A stretch of 64,000 bases of DNA from Streptomyces pyxinae (lineage in GTDB: Bacteria > Actinomycetota > Actinomycetes > Streptomycetales > Streptomycetaceae): the NCBI RefSeq assembly GCF_024756275.1, contig NZ_JANUGQ010000004.1:186001-250000 (forward strand), in the 5' to 3' direction. The translations under genes and the position numbers were made by a program. Numbering within the stretch: position 1 is the first letter of the stretch; every line of letters begins with the position of its first letter. Below the pieces are notes generated by a model. It had not been told where the DNA came from, did not search any database, and was given only the letters and a program-made list of their open reading frames with translations. Shown one piece after another: positions 8,315 through 17,105 of the stretch.

Positions 8315-9121
8315 TCAGGGCTTGACGGCGACGGCGGCGTAGCAGGCGGCCTCGGCGGCGGTGACGCTCCCGAACGGCTCGTCCGGGTCGGGACGCCACT
8401 CATGGGTCGGCACCAGTCCCGGCTCCTGGATCTCGAAGCCGGTGAAGAAACGGGCGATCTCGGTACGGCTCCGGGCCTGGAGCGGGGTGCCGACGGCGAC
8501 ATAGGTGTCGGTGACCCGGGCCATCGCCGCCGGGTCGAAGTCCGGGGTGGCATGGCTGATGGTCAGCGCGCTGCCCGGGACCAGCCGCTCCATGAGCCGC
8601 TCGACGATCCCGTGGGCGTCCTGGTCGTCGGTGACGAAGTGCAGCAGGGCGTTGAGGCTGAGCACGACGGGCCGGTCCAGGTCGAGCGTCTGGTCGAGCA
8701 CCGGGTGCCCGAGCAGCGTGCCGGGGTCGGTGACATCGGCCTGGACGTAGGCGGTACGGCCTTCGGGGTGGCTGTGCAGCAGGGCGCGGGCGTGCGCCAG
8801 CACGATGGGGTCGTTGTCGGTGTAGACGACCCGGGAGCGCCGGTTCACCGCCTGGGCGATCTCATGGAGGTTGGGCGACGTGGGGATGCCGGTGCCGATG
8901 TCCAGGAACTGGTCGTGGCCCCGCTCGGCGAGGAACCGGGTGGAGCGGTGCATGAAGCGGCGGTTGATGCGGGCGGCGGCCAGCGCCGAGGGGAAGGCCG
9001 CCAGGGCCCGGCCGGCGGCCTCCCGGTCGGCCGGGAAGTTGGTCACGCCGCCCAGGTAATAGTCGTACATCCGGGCCGAATGCGCCTTGTCGAGCTCCAG
9101 GTCCACGGCGTCGCCGCCCAT
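8315..9121 (-). CDS. SAM-dependent methyltransferase, DUF574 family
   Basis: A 268-residue protein with the hallmark DUF574 start (SARMYDYYLGGVTNFPADRE) and the SAM-binding glycine loop QFLDIGTGIPTSPNLHE, followed by an acidic strand VVYTDNDP. This family is massively expanded in Streptomyces and its substrates are largely unknown. Its neighbours give no pathway. A perfect 16-bp stem-loop stands 38 bp in front of the start codon. Confidence 0.9.
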   Translation of the reverse strand: MGGDAVDLELDKAHSARMYDYYLGGVTNFPADREAAGRALAAFPSALAAARINRRFMHRSTRFLAERGHDQFLDIGTGIPTSPNLHEIAQAVNRRSRVVYTDNDPIVLAHARALLHSHPEGRTAYVQADVTDPGTLLGHPVLDQTLDLDRPVVLSLNALLHFVTDDQDAHGIVERLMERLVPGSALTISHATPDFDPAAMARVTDTYVAVGTPLQARSRTEIARFFTGFEIQEPGLVPTHEWRPDPDEPFGSVTAAEAACYAAVAVKP

Positions 9122-9158
9122 TCTCCGCCCCCCGCGTGGTCAGGTGTCAGGTGGTCCC

Positions 9159-9196
9159 GCGCCAGGGGTGGCGCGAGGCAGCGCCACCCCTGGCGC
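9159..9196. terminator. Perfect 16-bp stem-loop upstream of the methyltransferase
   Basis: The arms at 9159-9174 and 9181-9196 pair over 16 bp without mismatch around a 6-nt loop (GAGGCA). It ends 38 bp before the start codon of the DUF574 gene. It could terminate rsgA read-through or act in the methyltransferase leader. Confidence 0.5.
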
Positions 9197-9585
9197 CACC
9201 CGATGACTGCCCCGGGCCGTCCCGGGGCAACCGCCGCCACCGGAGGGACTCTCCGTTAACGCCGAAGTCGAGCCACCGCCCCCGGAGTCCCCGGCAGCGG
9301 CCGGGCCGGGGCGGCGACACCGCGAAGGGGCCCGGCGTGGGGCCGGGACCGGAGCGAGAGCCGTCGACCATGACCCCGGAGTGAACCGCCTGTCACGTCC
9401 CGCGAGAAAAGCGGAACCGGGGACGCGCGGAAGCAACGGTTCCGTCGCCTCGTGACCGGCCGTGGGACGGCTCAATTCCCGCGCCACCGGCCCCCGGTGG
9501 CGGGTGCCAGGTACCGGGTGGCACGGTGCGCGGCCGGCCGGGCACCACCGCTCGCGGCGCCGTCCCGGCCGTGGCCCGGTCCGGG

Positions 9586-9612
9586 CCCGTACGCGGCGGA
9601 AGCGCGTACGGG
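9586..9612. terminator. Stem-loop downstream of rsgA
   Basis: The arms CCCGTACGCG (9586-9595) and CGCGTACGGG (9603-9612) pair perfectly around a 7-nt loop, about 90 bp after the rsgA stop codon on the minus strand. Confidence 0.45.
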
Positions 9613-9698
9613 CTCGGGACCACCGCACGCCCGGGACCACCGCACGCGTGGGGCCCGGCCGGGCGGCCGGCGGACGCGAGCGGATCAGCGGGTCCGGA

Positions 9699-10916
9699 TC
9701 AGCGGGTCCGGCCGCCCCGCTTGATGGCCGTCGCCTCACGGCTCGCGGCGACCGTGCGCTTCCAGTCCTTCAGGATCTCGGTCCGGAGCCGGGCGTCGGT
9801 CTTGGCGACGATCCGCTGGTTCTCGCGCTGCAGCTTCCGATAGCTGTCCAGCCGGCGCTCGGGCAGCTCGCCCGCGTCGATGGCGGCGAGCACCGCGCAC
9901 CCCGGCTCGGTGCGGTGCGCGCAGTCGTGGAACCGGCACTCCCCGGCCAGCTCCTCGATCTCGGCGAACGTCCGGCCGACCCCGTGCCCGGCGTCCCACA
10001 GCCCGACACCGCGCAGCCCCGGGGTGTCGATCAGCACCCCGCCGCCCGGGAGCACCAGGAGGTTGCGGGTGGTCGTGGTGTGCCGGCCCTTGCCGTCGAC
10101 CTCCCGGATCGCGCCGACGGCCATCGTGTCGGTGCCGAGCAGGGCGTTGGCCAGGGTGGACTTACCCGCGCCGGAGACGCCGAGCAGCACACTGGTCCCG
10201 CCCGCCACGATCTCCGCGAGCGCGCCCATACCCTCACCGGTGGCGGAGCTGACGGCCAGCACCCGCACCCCCGGCGCGCCGGCCTCGACGTCCTGGACGA
10301 GATGGCCGAGGACCACCGGGTCGGGCACCAGGTCGGCCTTGGTGAGCACCACCAGCGGCTGCGCCCCGGACTCCCAGGCCAGGGCGAGGAACCGCTCGAT
10401 CCGGCCGAGGTCGAGTTCGCCGGTGAGCGCGACCGCCACCACGGCGTGGTCGACGTTGGCGGCGAGGATCTGGCCCTCGGACCGCTGGGACGACGTGGAG
10501 CGCACAAAGGCGGTACGCCGCCGCAGGCAGGCCCGTACGTACCGGGGCGTGCCCCCGGTGTCCACGGCGGCCCAGTCACCGGTGCAGACGACCCGCAGCG
10601 GGTCGTGCGGGGTGACGAAGGCGGTGTCGGCGCGGACGACTCCCTCGGCGGTGACGACATCGCACTGGCCGCGGTCGACGCGCACCACCCGCCCCGGCAC
10701 ATATCCGTCGGCGGCGTACGGAGCGAACTCCGCCTCCCAGGCGCTGTCCCAGCCGTACCGGGCGAGCGGATGCCCGGCGCCGGACGCGGCGGAGACAGAA
10801 GCGGCGGACGCGGAGAAGGAAACGGAGGAAGAGGAGGAAGACAAGGAGGAGCGAGACGGGGTGGAGAAGACCTCGTTCAAGGGGGAACCCTTCGAAGGGT
10901 GGCCCCGGCACGGCAC
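9699..10916 (-). CDS. rsgA: Ribosome small-subunit-dependent GTPase RsgA
   Basis: A protein of up to 405 residues with an N-terminal OB-like domain and a circularly permuted GTPase domain (G4 VLTKADLV, G5 VSSATGEG, G1 LLGVSGAGKSTLAN, G3 IDTPGLR). The zinc knuckle follows (CRFHDCAHRTEPGC, Cys-x-x-x-x-Cys-x-His-x6-Cys). It releases maturation factors from the 30S subunit. The start is uncertain: the frame opens with GTG at 10916, a Ser-rich acidic tail follows, and homology only begins near HPLARYGWDSAW. A TTG at about 10880 preceded by AAGGG is an alternative. A 14-bp direct repeat (9682-9709) includes the stop codon. Confidence 0.9.
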   Translation of the reverse strand: MPCRGHPSKGSPLNEVFSTPSRSSLSSSSSSVSFSASAASVSAASGAGHPLARYGWDSAWEAEFAPYAADGYVPGRVVRVDRGQCDVVTAEGVVRADTAFVTPHDPLRVVCTGDWAAVDTGGTPRYVRACLRRRTAFVRSTSSQRSEGQILAANVDHAVVAVALTGELDLGRIERFLALAWESGAQPLVVLTKADLVPDPVVLGHLVQDVEAGAPGVRVLAVSSATGEGMGALAEIVAGGTSVLLGVSGAGKSTLANALLGTDTMAVGAIREVDGKGRHTTTTRNLLVLPGGGVLIDTPGLRGVGLWDAGHGVGRTFAEIEELAGECRFHDCAHRTEPGCAVLAAIDAGELPERRLDSYRKLQRENQRIVAKTDARLRTEILKDWKRTVAASREATAIKRGGRTR

Positions 10917-11273
10917 GCCGCACGCGCGGCGGAAGAAGGGTCAGCCGGAGACCACAGGGATGGAAACGATGAACTCCTGCGTGCGGGCAGCGCCCGCCTC
11001 CGTGACAGTCATCAATGTCCTCACCCCCTGCTTCTTCTCAACCTCATGACGGATCGACACCGCTCACTCGCGCATCACTCACGCGTCCCTCGCGAACGGA
11101 CGAGCAGAACCATAGCCCCGTCCGGGGGACGGCACCACCGAATTGGACGTCACCTCGCGAGAGCGGGAACGGCGGCCGGCATCTGACCACCCGGCCAGTC
11201 CAGCGCCGGACTCGGCCGGGCTCTGGTCACTCTGGCGTCGGAGTGGCGGTCAGCCTGCTCGCCGGAGTCACGA
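10917..11273. other. Spacer between the MFS gene and rsgA
   Basis: No long gene was found. A 27-codon minus-strand frame (11024 to 10941, GTG start just after GAAGCAGGGG) encodes a peptide ending in EFIVSIPVVSG and could be a leader of rsgA, but nothing else supports it. The stretch should also carry the rsgA promoter. Confidence 0.3.
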
Positions 11274-12512
11274 TCACCTCGTTCTACGACCGCCGGCGCC
11301 CCACAGGACCGCCGGTACCAGTGCCACCAGGGCGCCGCCGAACCAGGGCAGCCAGTGGAGACCGCCGCCGTCGGCGATCCGTCCTCCGGTCAGCGCCCCC
11401 AGCGAGATGGACGCGTTGAAGACGGAGATGAACAGCGCCGAGGCCACGTCACCGGCGGCCGGGGCGACCCGCAGCACCCACGCCTGGGCGCTGAGCGACA
11501 CGCCTCCGTACGCCGTTCCCCAGCCGATGAGCAGGATCCAGGCGGCGACCGGTGCCGCGCCGAACGGCGGGATCAGTACCACCGATCCGGCGAGCAGGAC
11601 CGATACCGCGACGAGCGTGGGCCCGGGGGCGCGGTGGGCGCGCGTTCCCGCCAGGAAGTTCCCGGCCACCCCGGCGGCTCCGTAGCCGAGGAGCAGACCG
11701 CTGAGCAGTTCCGGAGAGGTCCCGGCGACCGATTCCAGCAAGGGACGCAGATAGGTGTAGACGCTGAAGTGACCGGTCACCAGCAGTGCGGTGACGAGCA
11801 GTCCGGTGCGCAGCCGCGCGTTACGGAGGAGGTCCGGCAGCTCCGCGAGCCGCACCGCCCGGCGGGACGGCAGCGGCGGCAGCAGCACCGCCAGGGCCAC
11901 GAGGACCAGGAAGCACCCCAGGCCCATCAGCGCGAACGGGATCCGCCAGTTCCCCAGCCCCCCGACGAACGTGCCGAGGGGCACCCCGACGACGAACCCG
12001 ACGGCGATTCCACCGAAGATCACCGAGGTGGCGGCCGGGGCGGCTCGCTCCGGCACCAGGCGGCCCGCGATGCCCACGGCTATCGGCCAGATTCCGCCGA
12101 TGGCCAGCCCGATCAGCACCCGGGCGCCCAGCAGCACGGCGAAGTGGGGCGCGAACGCGGTGGCCAGATTGGCCGCCGTCAGCAGAACCATCAGCAGACA
12201 CAGGACCGGTCTCCGGTCGTGGCGGCCGACGGCGAGGGCCAGCGGCGGCGCGGACAGCGCGGCCACGACCCCCGGCAGCGTCATCGCCAGTCCGGCGGTG
12301 CCCGGGGAGACCTGGAGCGCCGCGCTCATCGGGGTCAGCAGGCCGACGGGCAGCATCTCGGTGGTGACCAGGGAGAACACGGCGAAGGCCACGGCGGCCA
12401 CCGTGAGCCGCCCGCGCAGCGGGGAGAGGGCCGGCCCGGCGGTGCCGGCCGGGGACGGTTCCGGCACCGCCACGGACGGGGCGGACGAGCGGGGAGCCGA
12501 GGGGTCGGACAT
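11274..12512 (-). CDS. MFS transporter, drug:H+ antiporter (DHA) type
   Basis: A 412-residue protein with twelve predicted membrane helices. A cytoplasmic Pro/Ser-rich N-tail precedes LTVAAVAFAVFSLVTTEMLP. The loop 2-3 signature (ALAVGRHDRRPVL) and the helix-4/5 Gly-rich stretch (IGLAIGGIWPIAVG) are those of the AraJ/CmlR-like sugar or drug efflux group. It probably exports a small molecule using the proton gradient. ATG at 12512 is chosen because the longer frame runs through the tRNA-Cys gene. It is a single-gene unit with no linked regulator. Confidence 0.88.
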   Translation of the reverse strand: MSDPSAPRSSAPSVAVPEPSPAGTAGPALSPLRGRLTVAAVAFAVFSLVTTEMLPVGLLTPMSAALQVSPGTAGLAMTLPGVVAALSAPPLALAVGRHDRRPVLCLLMVLLTAANLATAFAPHFAVLLGARVLIGLAIGGIWPIAVGIAGRLVPERAAPAATSVIFGGIAVGFVVGVPLGTFVGGLGNWRIPFALMGLGCFLVLVALAVLLPPLPSRRAVRLAELPDLLRNARLRTGLLVTALLVTGHFSVYTYLRPLLESVAGTSPELLSGLLLGYGAAGVAGNFLAGTRAHRAPGPTLVAVSVLLAGSVVLIPPFGAAPVAAWILLIGWGTAYGGVSLSAQAWVLRVAPAAGDVASALFISVFNASISLGALTGGRIADGGGLHWLPWFGGALVALVPAVLWGAGGRRTR

Positions 12513-12658
12513 GGCAGCGGATTTCCGTTCGCCTGGCGTGGGAAAAGCGGCGGGTGCGGACCCGAACGCCACTCCGGAAATACAGCACGGAGGCGGTCCG
12601 CATGCGCTTGCGGAAAAAGCGGTACAGGACGGGGCATGACAATGAATTTTCTCGACAG

Positions 12659-12729
12659 AGGCCGCGACCGGATTCGAACCGATGTAGACCGCTTTGCAGG
12701 CGGTTCCCTGACCACTCGGGCACACGGCC
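12659..12729 (-). tRNA. tRNA-Cys (GCA anticodon)
   Basis: A complete 71-nt cloverleaf reads on the minus strand: acceptor stem GGCCGTG/CGCGGCC with one G-U pair, D arm CCC-GAGTGGTCA-GGG, anticodon stem-loop ACCGC-CTGCAAA-GCGGT, T arm ATCGG-TTCGAAT-CCGGT. The discriminator base is U, the identity element of tRNA-Cys. CCA is not encoded. Confidence 0.97.
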
Positions 12730-13014
12730 ACCACCCTGGCGTCATTCGAACGGAGCGCCGTATGTGGTGATGAGGAGAACTTATCCGCCACCGGCTCGCC
12801 GGGTCAATGCCGGGAAAGCAGATATTTTCCACTCCCGGGAAATGCGACGGCGACAGGGGCAGCTGAGGGAAAACCCACTCACACGTCATGGCGCCGTCTC
12901 CTTTCCTGTTTTCCGGCCAGGAATTCCCCGTCCGGGACCGATTCCCGTCCGGGACCGCTCACCGTGCCGGCCGGGCGCCGTGGCGGCGGCCCGGCGGCAC
13001 CGTGGCCCTCCCGG

Positions 13015-14145
13015 TCAGCGACGGGGGCTGCGCCCGGCGGTGGTGGCCACGCGGAGCGCCGCCTGCCTCGCACCGGTCCCGTCGTGCCCGGTCCCGGCAC
13101 TCCCGCCCTCGCCGCTTCCGTCCTCGTCGCCGAGGGCGGCGAGGTAGCGCTCCGCGTCCAGCGCGGCGGCGCAGCCGCTGCCCGCCGCCGTCACCGCCTG
13201 GCGGTAGACGTGGTCGGCCACGTCCCCGGCCGCGAAGACACCGGGCACAGCGGTCCGGGTCGACCCCGGTTCCACCCGCAGATAGCCGTTCTCGTCCCGG
13301 TCGAGCACCCCGGCGAAGAGTTCACTGCGCGGAATGTGGCCGATCGCCTCGAAGAGACCGGTCACCGGGAGGGTCACCGTCCCGCCGGTGCGCACGGAGC
13401 GGGCGACGACCCCGGTGAGCGAGGTCGCGCCGCGCAGCTCCACCACCTCGTGTTCCAGCAGGAAGGTGATCCCGGGGTCGACGAGAGCGCGCCGCCGCAT
13501 CACCCGCGAGGCCCGTAGCTCCGGGCGGCGGTGGACGACCGTCACCGAGCGTGCGTACCGGCTGAGGAAACAGGCCTCTTCGAGCGCCGTGTCACCGCCG
13601 CCGACCACCACCAGGTCCTGGCCCCGGAAGAAGAACCCGTCGCAGGTGGCGCACCAGGAGACGCCATGGCCGGCGAGCTCGTCCTCGCGGGGCAGACCGA
13701 GGCGGCGGTGCCCCGCCCCGGTGGCCACGATCACGGCGCGGGCCCGGTGGACCGCGCCCCGCGAGTCGGTCAACCGCTTGACGGGGCCGGTCAGTTCGAC
13801 CGTCACCACATCGCGCTCCAGGGTCTCGGCGCCGAACCGTTCGGCCTGGGCGCGCATCCGGTCCATCAGCTCGGGTCCCTGGACGCCCTCGGGGAAGCCC
13901 GGGTAGTTCTCCACCTCGGTGGTCGTGGCCAGCGCACCGCCCTGGAAGGCCTCGCCGCACAGGACGAGCGGACAGAGCTCCGCGCGCGCCGCGTAGAGCG
14001 CCGCGGTGAACCCGGCCGGGCCCGAGCCGATGACGATCACCTCACGGGGCTCGTCGGCGCCGCCGTCCCGCGCGCCGGGCAGTCCACGGGGGGCGCCGGC
14101 CGGCTCGCCGGGTGGTCTGGGTCCCGGAAGCGACTCCGCGCTCAC
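13015..14145 (-). CDS. trxB: Thioredoxin reductase
   Basis: A 376-residue flavoprotein that uses NADPH to reduce thioredoxin. Visible motifs are the FAD-binding [19 protein letters not shown], the redox-active disulfide SWCATCDG, the NADPH-binding [13 protein letters not shown] with the phosphate-contacting VHRR, and the C-terminal FAD motif [11 protein letters not shown]. All active residues are present, so it is a true NADPH-dependent TrxR. The GTG at 14145 overlaps the subtilase stop by 4 bp (GTGA), so the two are translationally coupled. The N-terminal 35 and C-terminal 45 residues are disordered extensions. Lying after a subtilase and near a secreted thioredoxin, it is probably an accessory copy, not the main housekeeping one. 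Confidence 0.9.
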   Translation of the reverse strand: MSAESLPGPRPPGEPAGAPRGLPGARDGGADEPREVIVIGSGPAGFTAALYAARAELCPLVLCGEAFQGGALATTTEVENYPGFPEGVQGPELMDRMRAQAERFGAETLERDVVTVELTGPVKRLTDSRGAVHRARAVIVATGAGHRRLGLPREDELAGHGVSWCATCDGFFFRGQDLVVVGGGDTALEEACFLSRYARSVTVVHRRPELRASRVMRRRALVDPGITFLLEHEVVELRGATSLTGVVARSVRTGGTVTLPVTGLFEAIGHIPRSELFAGVLDRDENGYLRVEPGSTRTAVPGVFAAGDVADHVYRQAVTAAGSGCAAALDAERYLAALGDEDGSGEGGSAGTGHDGTGARQAALRVATTAGRSPRR

Positions 14146-15530
14146 CGGCCCGGCTCCCCCGGGGCGGACACCGGGCCGGGGCCCCCGTCCCCCACGTGCA
14201 GCAGGCGGTTGGGCGAGTCCTCGCCGGCGTCCCGCACCCGGTCCTTGGTCGAGTCGTCGATCAGCGCCTTGTCCAGGTCGGCGGGGGTGGCGGCCGGCCG
14301 GGCCGCGAGCTGGAGGGCCGCGGCACCGGCGACCGCCGCGGCGGCGGCCGAGGTACCGGTCAGGGTGACCCACCGGCGGTCGGCGGCGGCGGACGCCGTC
14401 GGGATGCCGGCACCGGGTGCGAACAGATGCACACAGGAACCGTGGCTGGACCCCGCCGCCCTGCTGTCGTCCGGCCCGGTGGCGGCGGCGGTGAGCGCGG
14501 TGGTCTGGCGGCCCGGTGTCAGGTCGCAGGAGTCGGCGTCCGTGCCGTCGGAGCCGCCGCCCGCCGGGGCCGCGTACGCGATGCCCTTCTGGGTCATGTG
14601 GTAGAGCTGGAGGTCCAGTACGGAGGCAGCGGGGCCGGAGAAGCCGAGGGCGACCACGGCCGGCTTGCGGGCATGGCCGGTGATCCAGTCCACCGCGGTG
14701 AGCAGATGCTCCAGGGTGCCCTTCCCGTCGCAGCCCAGCGCCCGCACCGACTCCACGCGCGCCTGCCGGGCCACCCCGGCCGCCCGGCCCGCCGCGATCG
14801 CCGCGACGGCCGTGCCGTGGCCGTGGCAGTCCTGGCCGCCGCCGCCCTCGCGCCGGCTGATCGCGTCATAGGCGCCACGGGCCCGCCCGGTGAAGTCGCC
14901 GTGGCCGGTCCGTACTCCGGTGTCCACGACATAGACGCGCACGCCGGGCGCGCCCCGGGTGACGGAGTACCGGCCGTCCAGGGGCAGTTCCCGCTGGTCG
15001 ACGCGGTCGAGCCCCCAGGGCACGGCCGCGGCCGGCGACGGGCTGCCGGAGCCGAGCGGCGCGAGCCGCCCGGCGACGGTGTAGATCTGGTCCTCGGTGA
15101 CGGCGCCGACCCGGGTGTCCTTGAGGTACTTCCTCACCTGCTCCGGGGTGAGCGCGGTGGAGAAGCCCTGCATCGGATCGGTGTACACGCGCCGGACGCT
15201 GCCGCCGTGAGCGGCGGTCATCTCGGTGGCCACCCTGGTGACCGCCTCCGTCGTCGCCTCGACGTCATTGAGCCGGATGATGTGGACGGTGGCGTCCGGG
15301 GAGGTCCGTGCCACGGCGGCGGGCGAGGCCGCGCCGGTGTGCCCGGCGGCCTGCGCCGGCGAGGGCACCGTGGCGGCCAGGGGCAGACAGACGGCGGCGG
15401 CCAGGGCCGTGGTGAGGCGCGAGCGGGTGAGGCGTACGGCGGCCAGGGCGCGGGCACCGGCGGGGGCGGCCCGGCCGGTGCGCGCTTCCGGCGTCCGCTG
15501 CCGGCCGGTCGCGCTGTCGGGGTGATCCAT
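14142..15530 (-). CDS. Secreted subtilisin-like S8 protease with degenerate active-site surroundings
   Basis: A 462-residue protein with a long Arg-rich signal region (hydrophobic core [16 protein letters not shown], then AQA), an I9-type inhibitor propeptide (about 80-160) and an S8 domain. Asp203 (VVDTG), His238 (CHGHGT) and Ser394 (TGTSAA) form the triad. The oxyanion-hole Asn is missing: the usual AAGN reads PAGG (Gly325). The consensus GTSMATPH after the Ser is GTSAAAAA. The canonical paralogue at 45326-46570 keeps both. Start 15530 has AAAGG upstream. The gene is coupled to trxB. It may be a weak, specialised or inactive protease. Confidence 0.85.
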   Translation of the reverse strand: MDHPDSATGRQRTPEARTGRAAPAGARALAAVRLTRSRLTTALAAAVCLPLAATVPSPAQAAGHTGAASPAAVARTSPDATVHIIRLNDVEATTEAVTRVATEMTAAHGGSVRRVYTDPMQGFSTALTPEQVRKYLKDTRVGAVTEDQIYTVAGRLAPLGSGSPSPAAAVPWGLDRVDQRELPLDGRYSVTRGAPGVRVYVVDTGVRTGHGDFTGRARGAYDAISRREGGGGQDCHGHGTAVAAIAAGRAAGVARQARVESVRALGCDGKGTLEHLLTAVDWITGHARKPAVVALGFSGPAASVLDLQLYHMTQKGIAYAAPAGGGSDGTDADSCDLTPGRQTTALTAAATGPDDSRAAGSSHGSCVHLFAPGAGIPTASAAADRRWVTLTGTSAAAAAVAGAAALQLAARPAATPADLDKALIDDSTKDRVRDAGEDSPNRLLHVGDGGPGPVSAPGEPGR

Positions 15531-15595
15531 GAGGTCTGCCTTTCGGGGGTGTGGGTCCGCCGGGACGGGTGCGGAGCCGGAGCGTCCGGGACCGC

Positions 15596-15692
15596 CCGGG
15601 GACCTCGGGGAACTCCCGGGGGGTTCCAGGGACTGCCGGAACCCCCCGGGGACTTCCGGGGACTTCCAGGGACTTCGGGGAACTTCGGGGGG
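15596..15692 (-). repeat. GGGACTTCC-type short repeats upstream of the subtilase
   Basis: Variants of GGGACTTCCGGGGACTTCCA recur several times on the plus strand, with a complementary GGGAACTCC/GGTTCC arm that can fold. The array lies in the 5' leader or promoter area of the subtilase. Confidence 0.5.
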
Positions 15693-15798
15693 AGGGCGGC
15701 CGGGTGGGCACCGGCCCGCGGCGGCGCCACGGGGCGCGATGCCGCGGGCCGGCACCCTGCACCCGTCACCGGCCGGGTGCCGGCCGGTTCTCAGGGCC

Positions 15799-16242
15799 TC
15801 ACAGGTTGTTCAGCCAGGTGCGGAGCGCACGGGCGCCGTCCCAGCCCTCCATCCGGCTGCCGGCCTCCGCGCCGTTCCGGAGGTTCACCAGCGTCGGCAG
15901 ACCGCTGACCTTGAACTTCCTGACCAGGTCACGGTTGGTGTCGGCGTCGACGCGCGCCCAGATCCAGGCGCCCTTGTCGTCCTTGTTGTACTGGGCGAGG
16001 TAGGGCTTCTGCTTCTGGCACCAGGAGCACCAGGTCGCGGTGAAGTCCAGCACCACCGGCTTGGTCTTCGAGTACTCCACCACCTGCTGGTAGTTGGCCG
16101 AGGTGACGTCGATCTCGGAGGGGGTGTCGGCCGCGGCCCGGTACGTCACCGGGGCGGCGGGGGCGGCGGCGACGGCGGGCACGGCGGCCCCGCCCAGCAT
16201 CAGCAGGGCGGTGGTCGCCGCCGTGGCGAGTGTCTTGAACAT
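15799..16242 (-). CDS. Secreted thioredoxin-fold protein
   Basis: A 147-residue protein. The start MFKTLATAATTALLML, with AAAGGAAA just upstream, is a short Sec signal peptide ending near AVAAAP. The mature part is a single thioredoxin domain with the active site ATWCSWCQ (Cys72, Cys75) and the cis-proline GLPTLV. Export implies action on extracytoplasmic disulfides. The dipeptide between the cysteines (Ser-Trp) differs from GP of housekeeping thioredoxin. It lies in the same-strand run with trxB, but an exported thioredoxin cannot be reduced directly by cytoplasmic TrxR without a membrane carrier, and none is seen here. Confidence 0.88.
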   Translation of the reverse strand: MFKTLATAATTALLMLGGAAVPAVAAAPAAPVTYRAAADTPSEIDVTSANYQQVVEYSKTKPVVLDFTATWCSWCQKQKPYLAQYNKDDKGAWIWARVDADTNRDLVRKFKVSGLPTLVNLRNGAEAGSRMEGWDGARALRTWLNNL

Positions 16243-16413
16243 GACATTTCCTTTCGGTGGGGCGGACGGACTGCCCCGGGACCGGGTGGCCCCGGGGCCC
16301 GACGGCCGGGAACGAGCGATCGGAACAGATGGCCGGGACGCGGGCCCGGCGGGCGGGCCACCCCGGCCGGTGCGGCGCACCGGGACCGGACGGGCTCCGC
16401 CGGGGACCGGGGC

Positions 16414-16803
16414 TCAGCCGGGCGAGCCGGCACCGGGGCCGGGCCGAACCGCGGCGCGGGTGCCTTCGGTGGGCAGCCCGGCGGACACCCAGTCCTCGAT
16501 GCCCTCGCGGTACTTGCGCACATCGGCGTAACCGAGTTCGGCCAGCCGGGCGCCGACCAGTTCGCTGTTGCGGCAGGGCACGTTGGCGCAGTAGACGACG
16601 ACCGGCACGGACTTGTCCGGCACCACCACGGGCGCGTGTTCGTCCGTGAACCCGGCCGCCTCCTCGTACGGGAAGCCGGGGATGTTACGGGCGCCGGGAA
16701 GGTGCTCGCGCGCGTAGTAGTCGGCGGGCATGGTGTCGACGACGATCACGGACTGGTCCCGTATCGCCTGCCGGAGCTCTTCCCTGGCGATCAGCGGCAG
16801 CAC
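16414..16803 (-). CDS. Rhodanese-domain sulfurtransferase
   Basis: A 129-residue single-domain rhodanese. The start GTG at 16803 has AGGAGG six bases upstream, which decides it against a longer frame. Signature segments are VIVVDTMPADYYAREHLPGA and the active loop VVYCANVPCRNSE with the persulfide-carrying Cys72; a second Cys77 in the loop is unusual. It ends with an amphipathic helix (YREGIEDWVSAG) and a Pro/Gly tail. It probably moves sulfane sulfur to a thiol acceptor. The acceptor is unknown; sitting between a thioredoxin and a transporter/CDPS pair it might serve either. Confidence 0.88.
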   Translation of the reverse strand: MLPLIAREELRQAIRDQSVIVVDTMPADYYAREHLPGARNIPGFPYEEAAGFTDEHAPVVVPDKSVPVVVYCANVPCRNSELVGARLAELGYADVRKYREGIEDWVSAGLPTEGTRAAVRPGPGAGSPG

Positions 16804-17105
16804 GGCGGCCTCCTGAGGTAGTGGGGGTTCTCGGTGACCGGCGGGGACGGGGGCGGTACGGCCCCGCCGGCGGGGGTGGCTGGTCCCGGAGGGGCGACCC
16901 AGGGCGGGCGCTCCCCGGAAGTCCCTCCGGGCCCCGGGGGCGCGCCGGGGCGTACGCCGGGCGGGCACTCTCCGGACGGACGTGCACCGGGCGGACTCCG
17001 AGCGGACGTGCACCGGGCGGACGTTCACCAGGCGGACTCCGGACGGACGTACATCAGGCGGACTCCGGACGGACGTGCACCGGGCGGGCCCCGGTCCGGG
17101 CGGGC
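16804..17105. other. Intergenic spacer mostly made of tandem repeats
   Basis: No gene was recognised. The promoter-proximal part carries the AGGAGG of the rhodanese gene. The distal half is the tandem repeat array at 16978-17096. Confidence 0.6.
16978..17096. repeat. Tandem array of 26-bp units
   Basis: Units begin at 16978, 17019, 17045 and 17071, each starting GGACGTNCANC and continuing into GGCGG(A/G)C. A 15-bp partial unit lies at 17004-17018. The sequence follows the permease stop codon on the minus strand. Units differ by a few bases. Confidence 0.8.

Larger units (their letters stand above)
9122..9698. other. Gene-free stretch between rsgA and the DUF574 gene, rich in hairpins
   Basis: No convincing gene was found here. 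It holds three perfect stem-loops (9159-9196, 9482-9502, 9586-9612) and many short G/C repeats. It must contain the promoter of the methyltransferase and the terminator of rsgA. Confidence 0.5.

Noticed and set aside
11355..12770. A long plus-strand frame rich in Gln, Arg and Gly opposite the MFS gene
   Set aside because: Antisense shadow of the transporter that also runs through the tRNA-Cys gene.
13015..14145. Dithiol oxidase of the GliT/HlmI type acting on a dithio-diketopiperazine
   Set aside because: The protein keeps the NADPH-binding GGGDTALEE and VHRR motifs of a true thioredoxin reductase, so the simple assignment is preferred.
16978..17096. Possible CRISPR array
   Set aside because: The repeats are contiguous 26-bp tandem units without unique spacers, and no cas gene is present.
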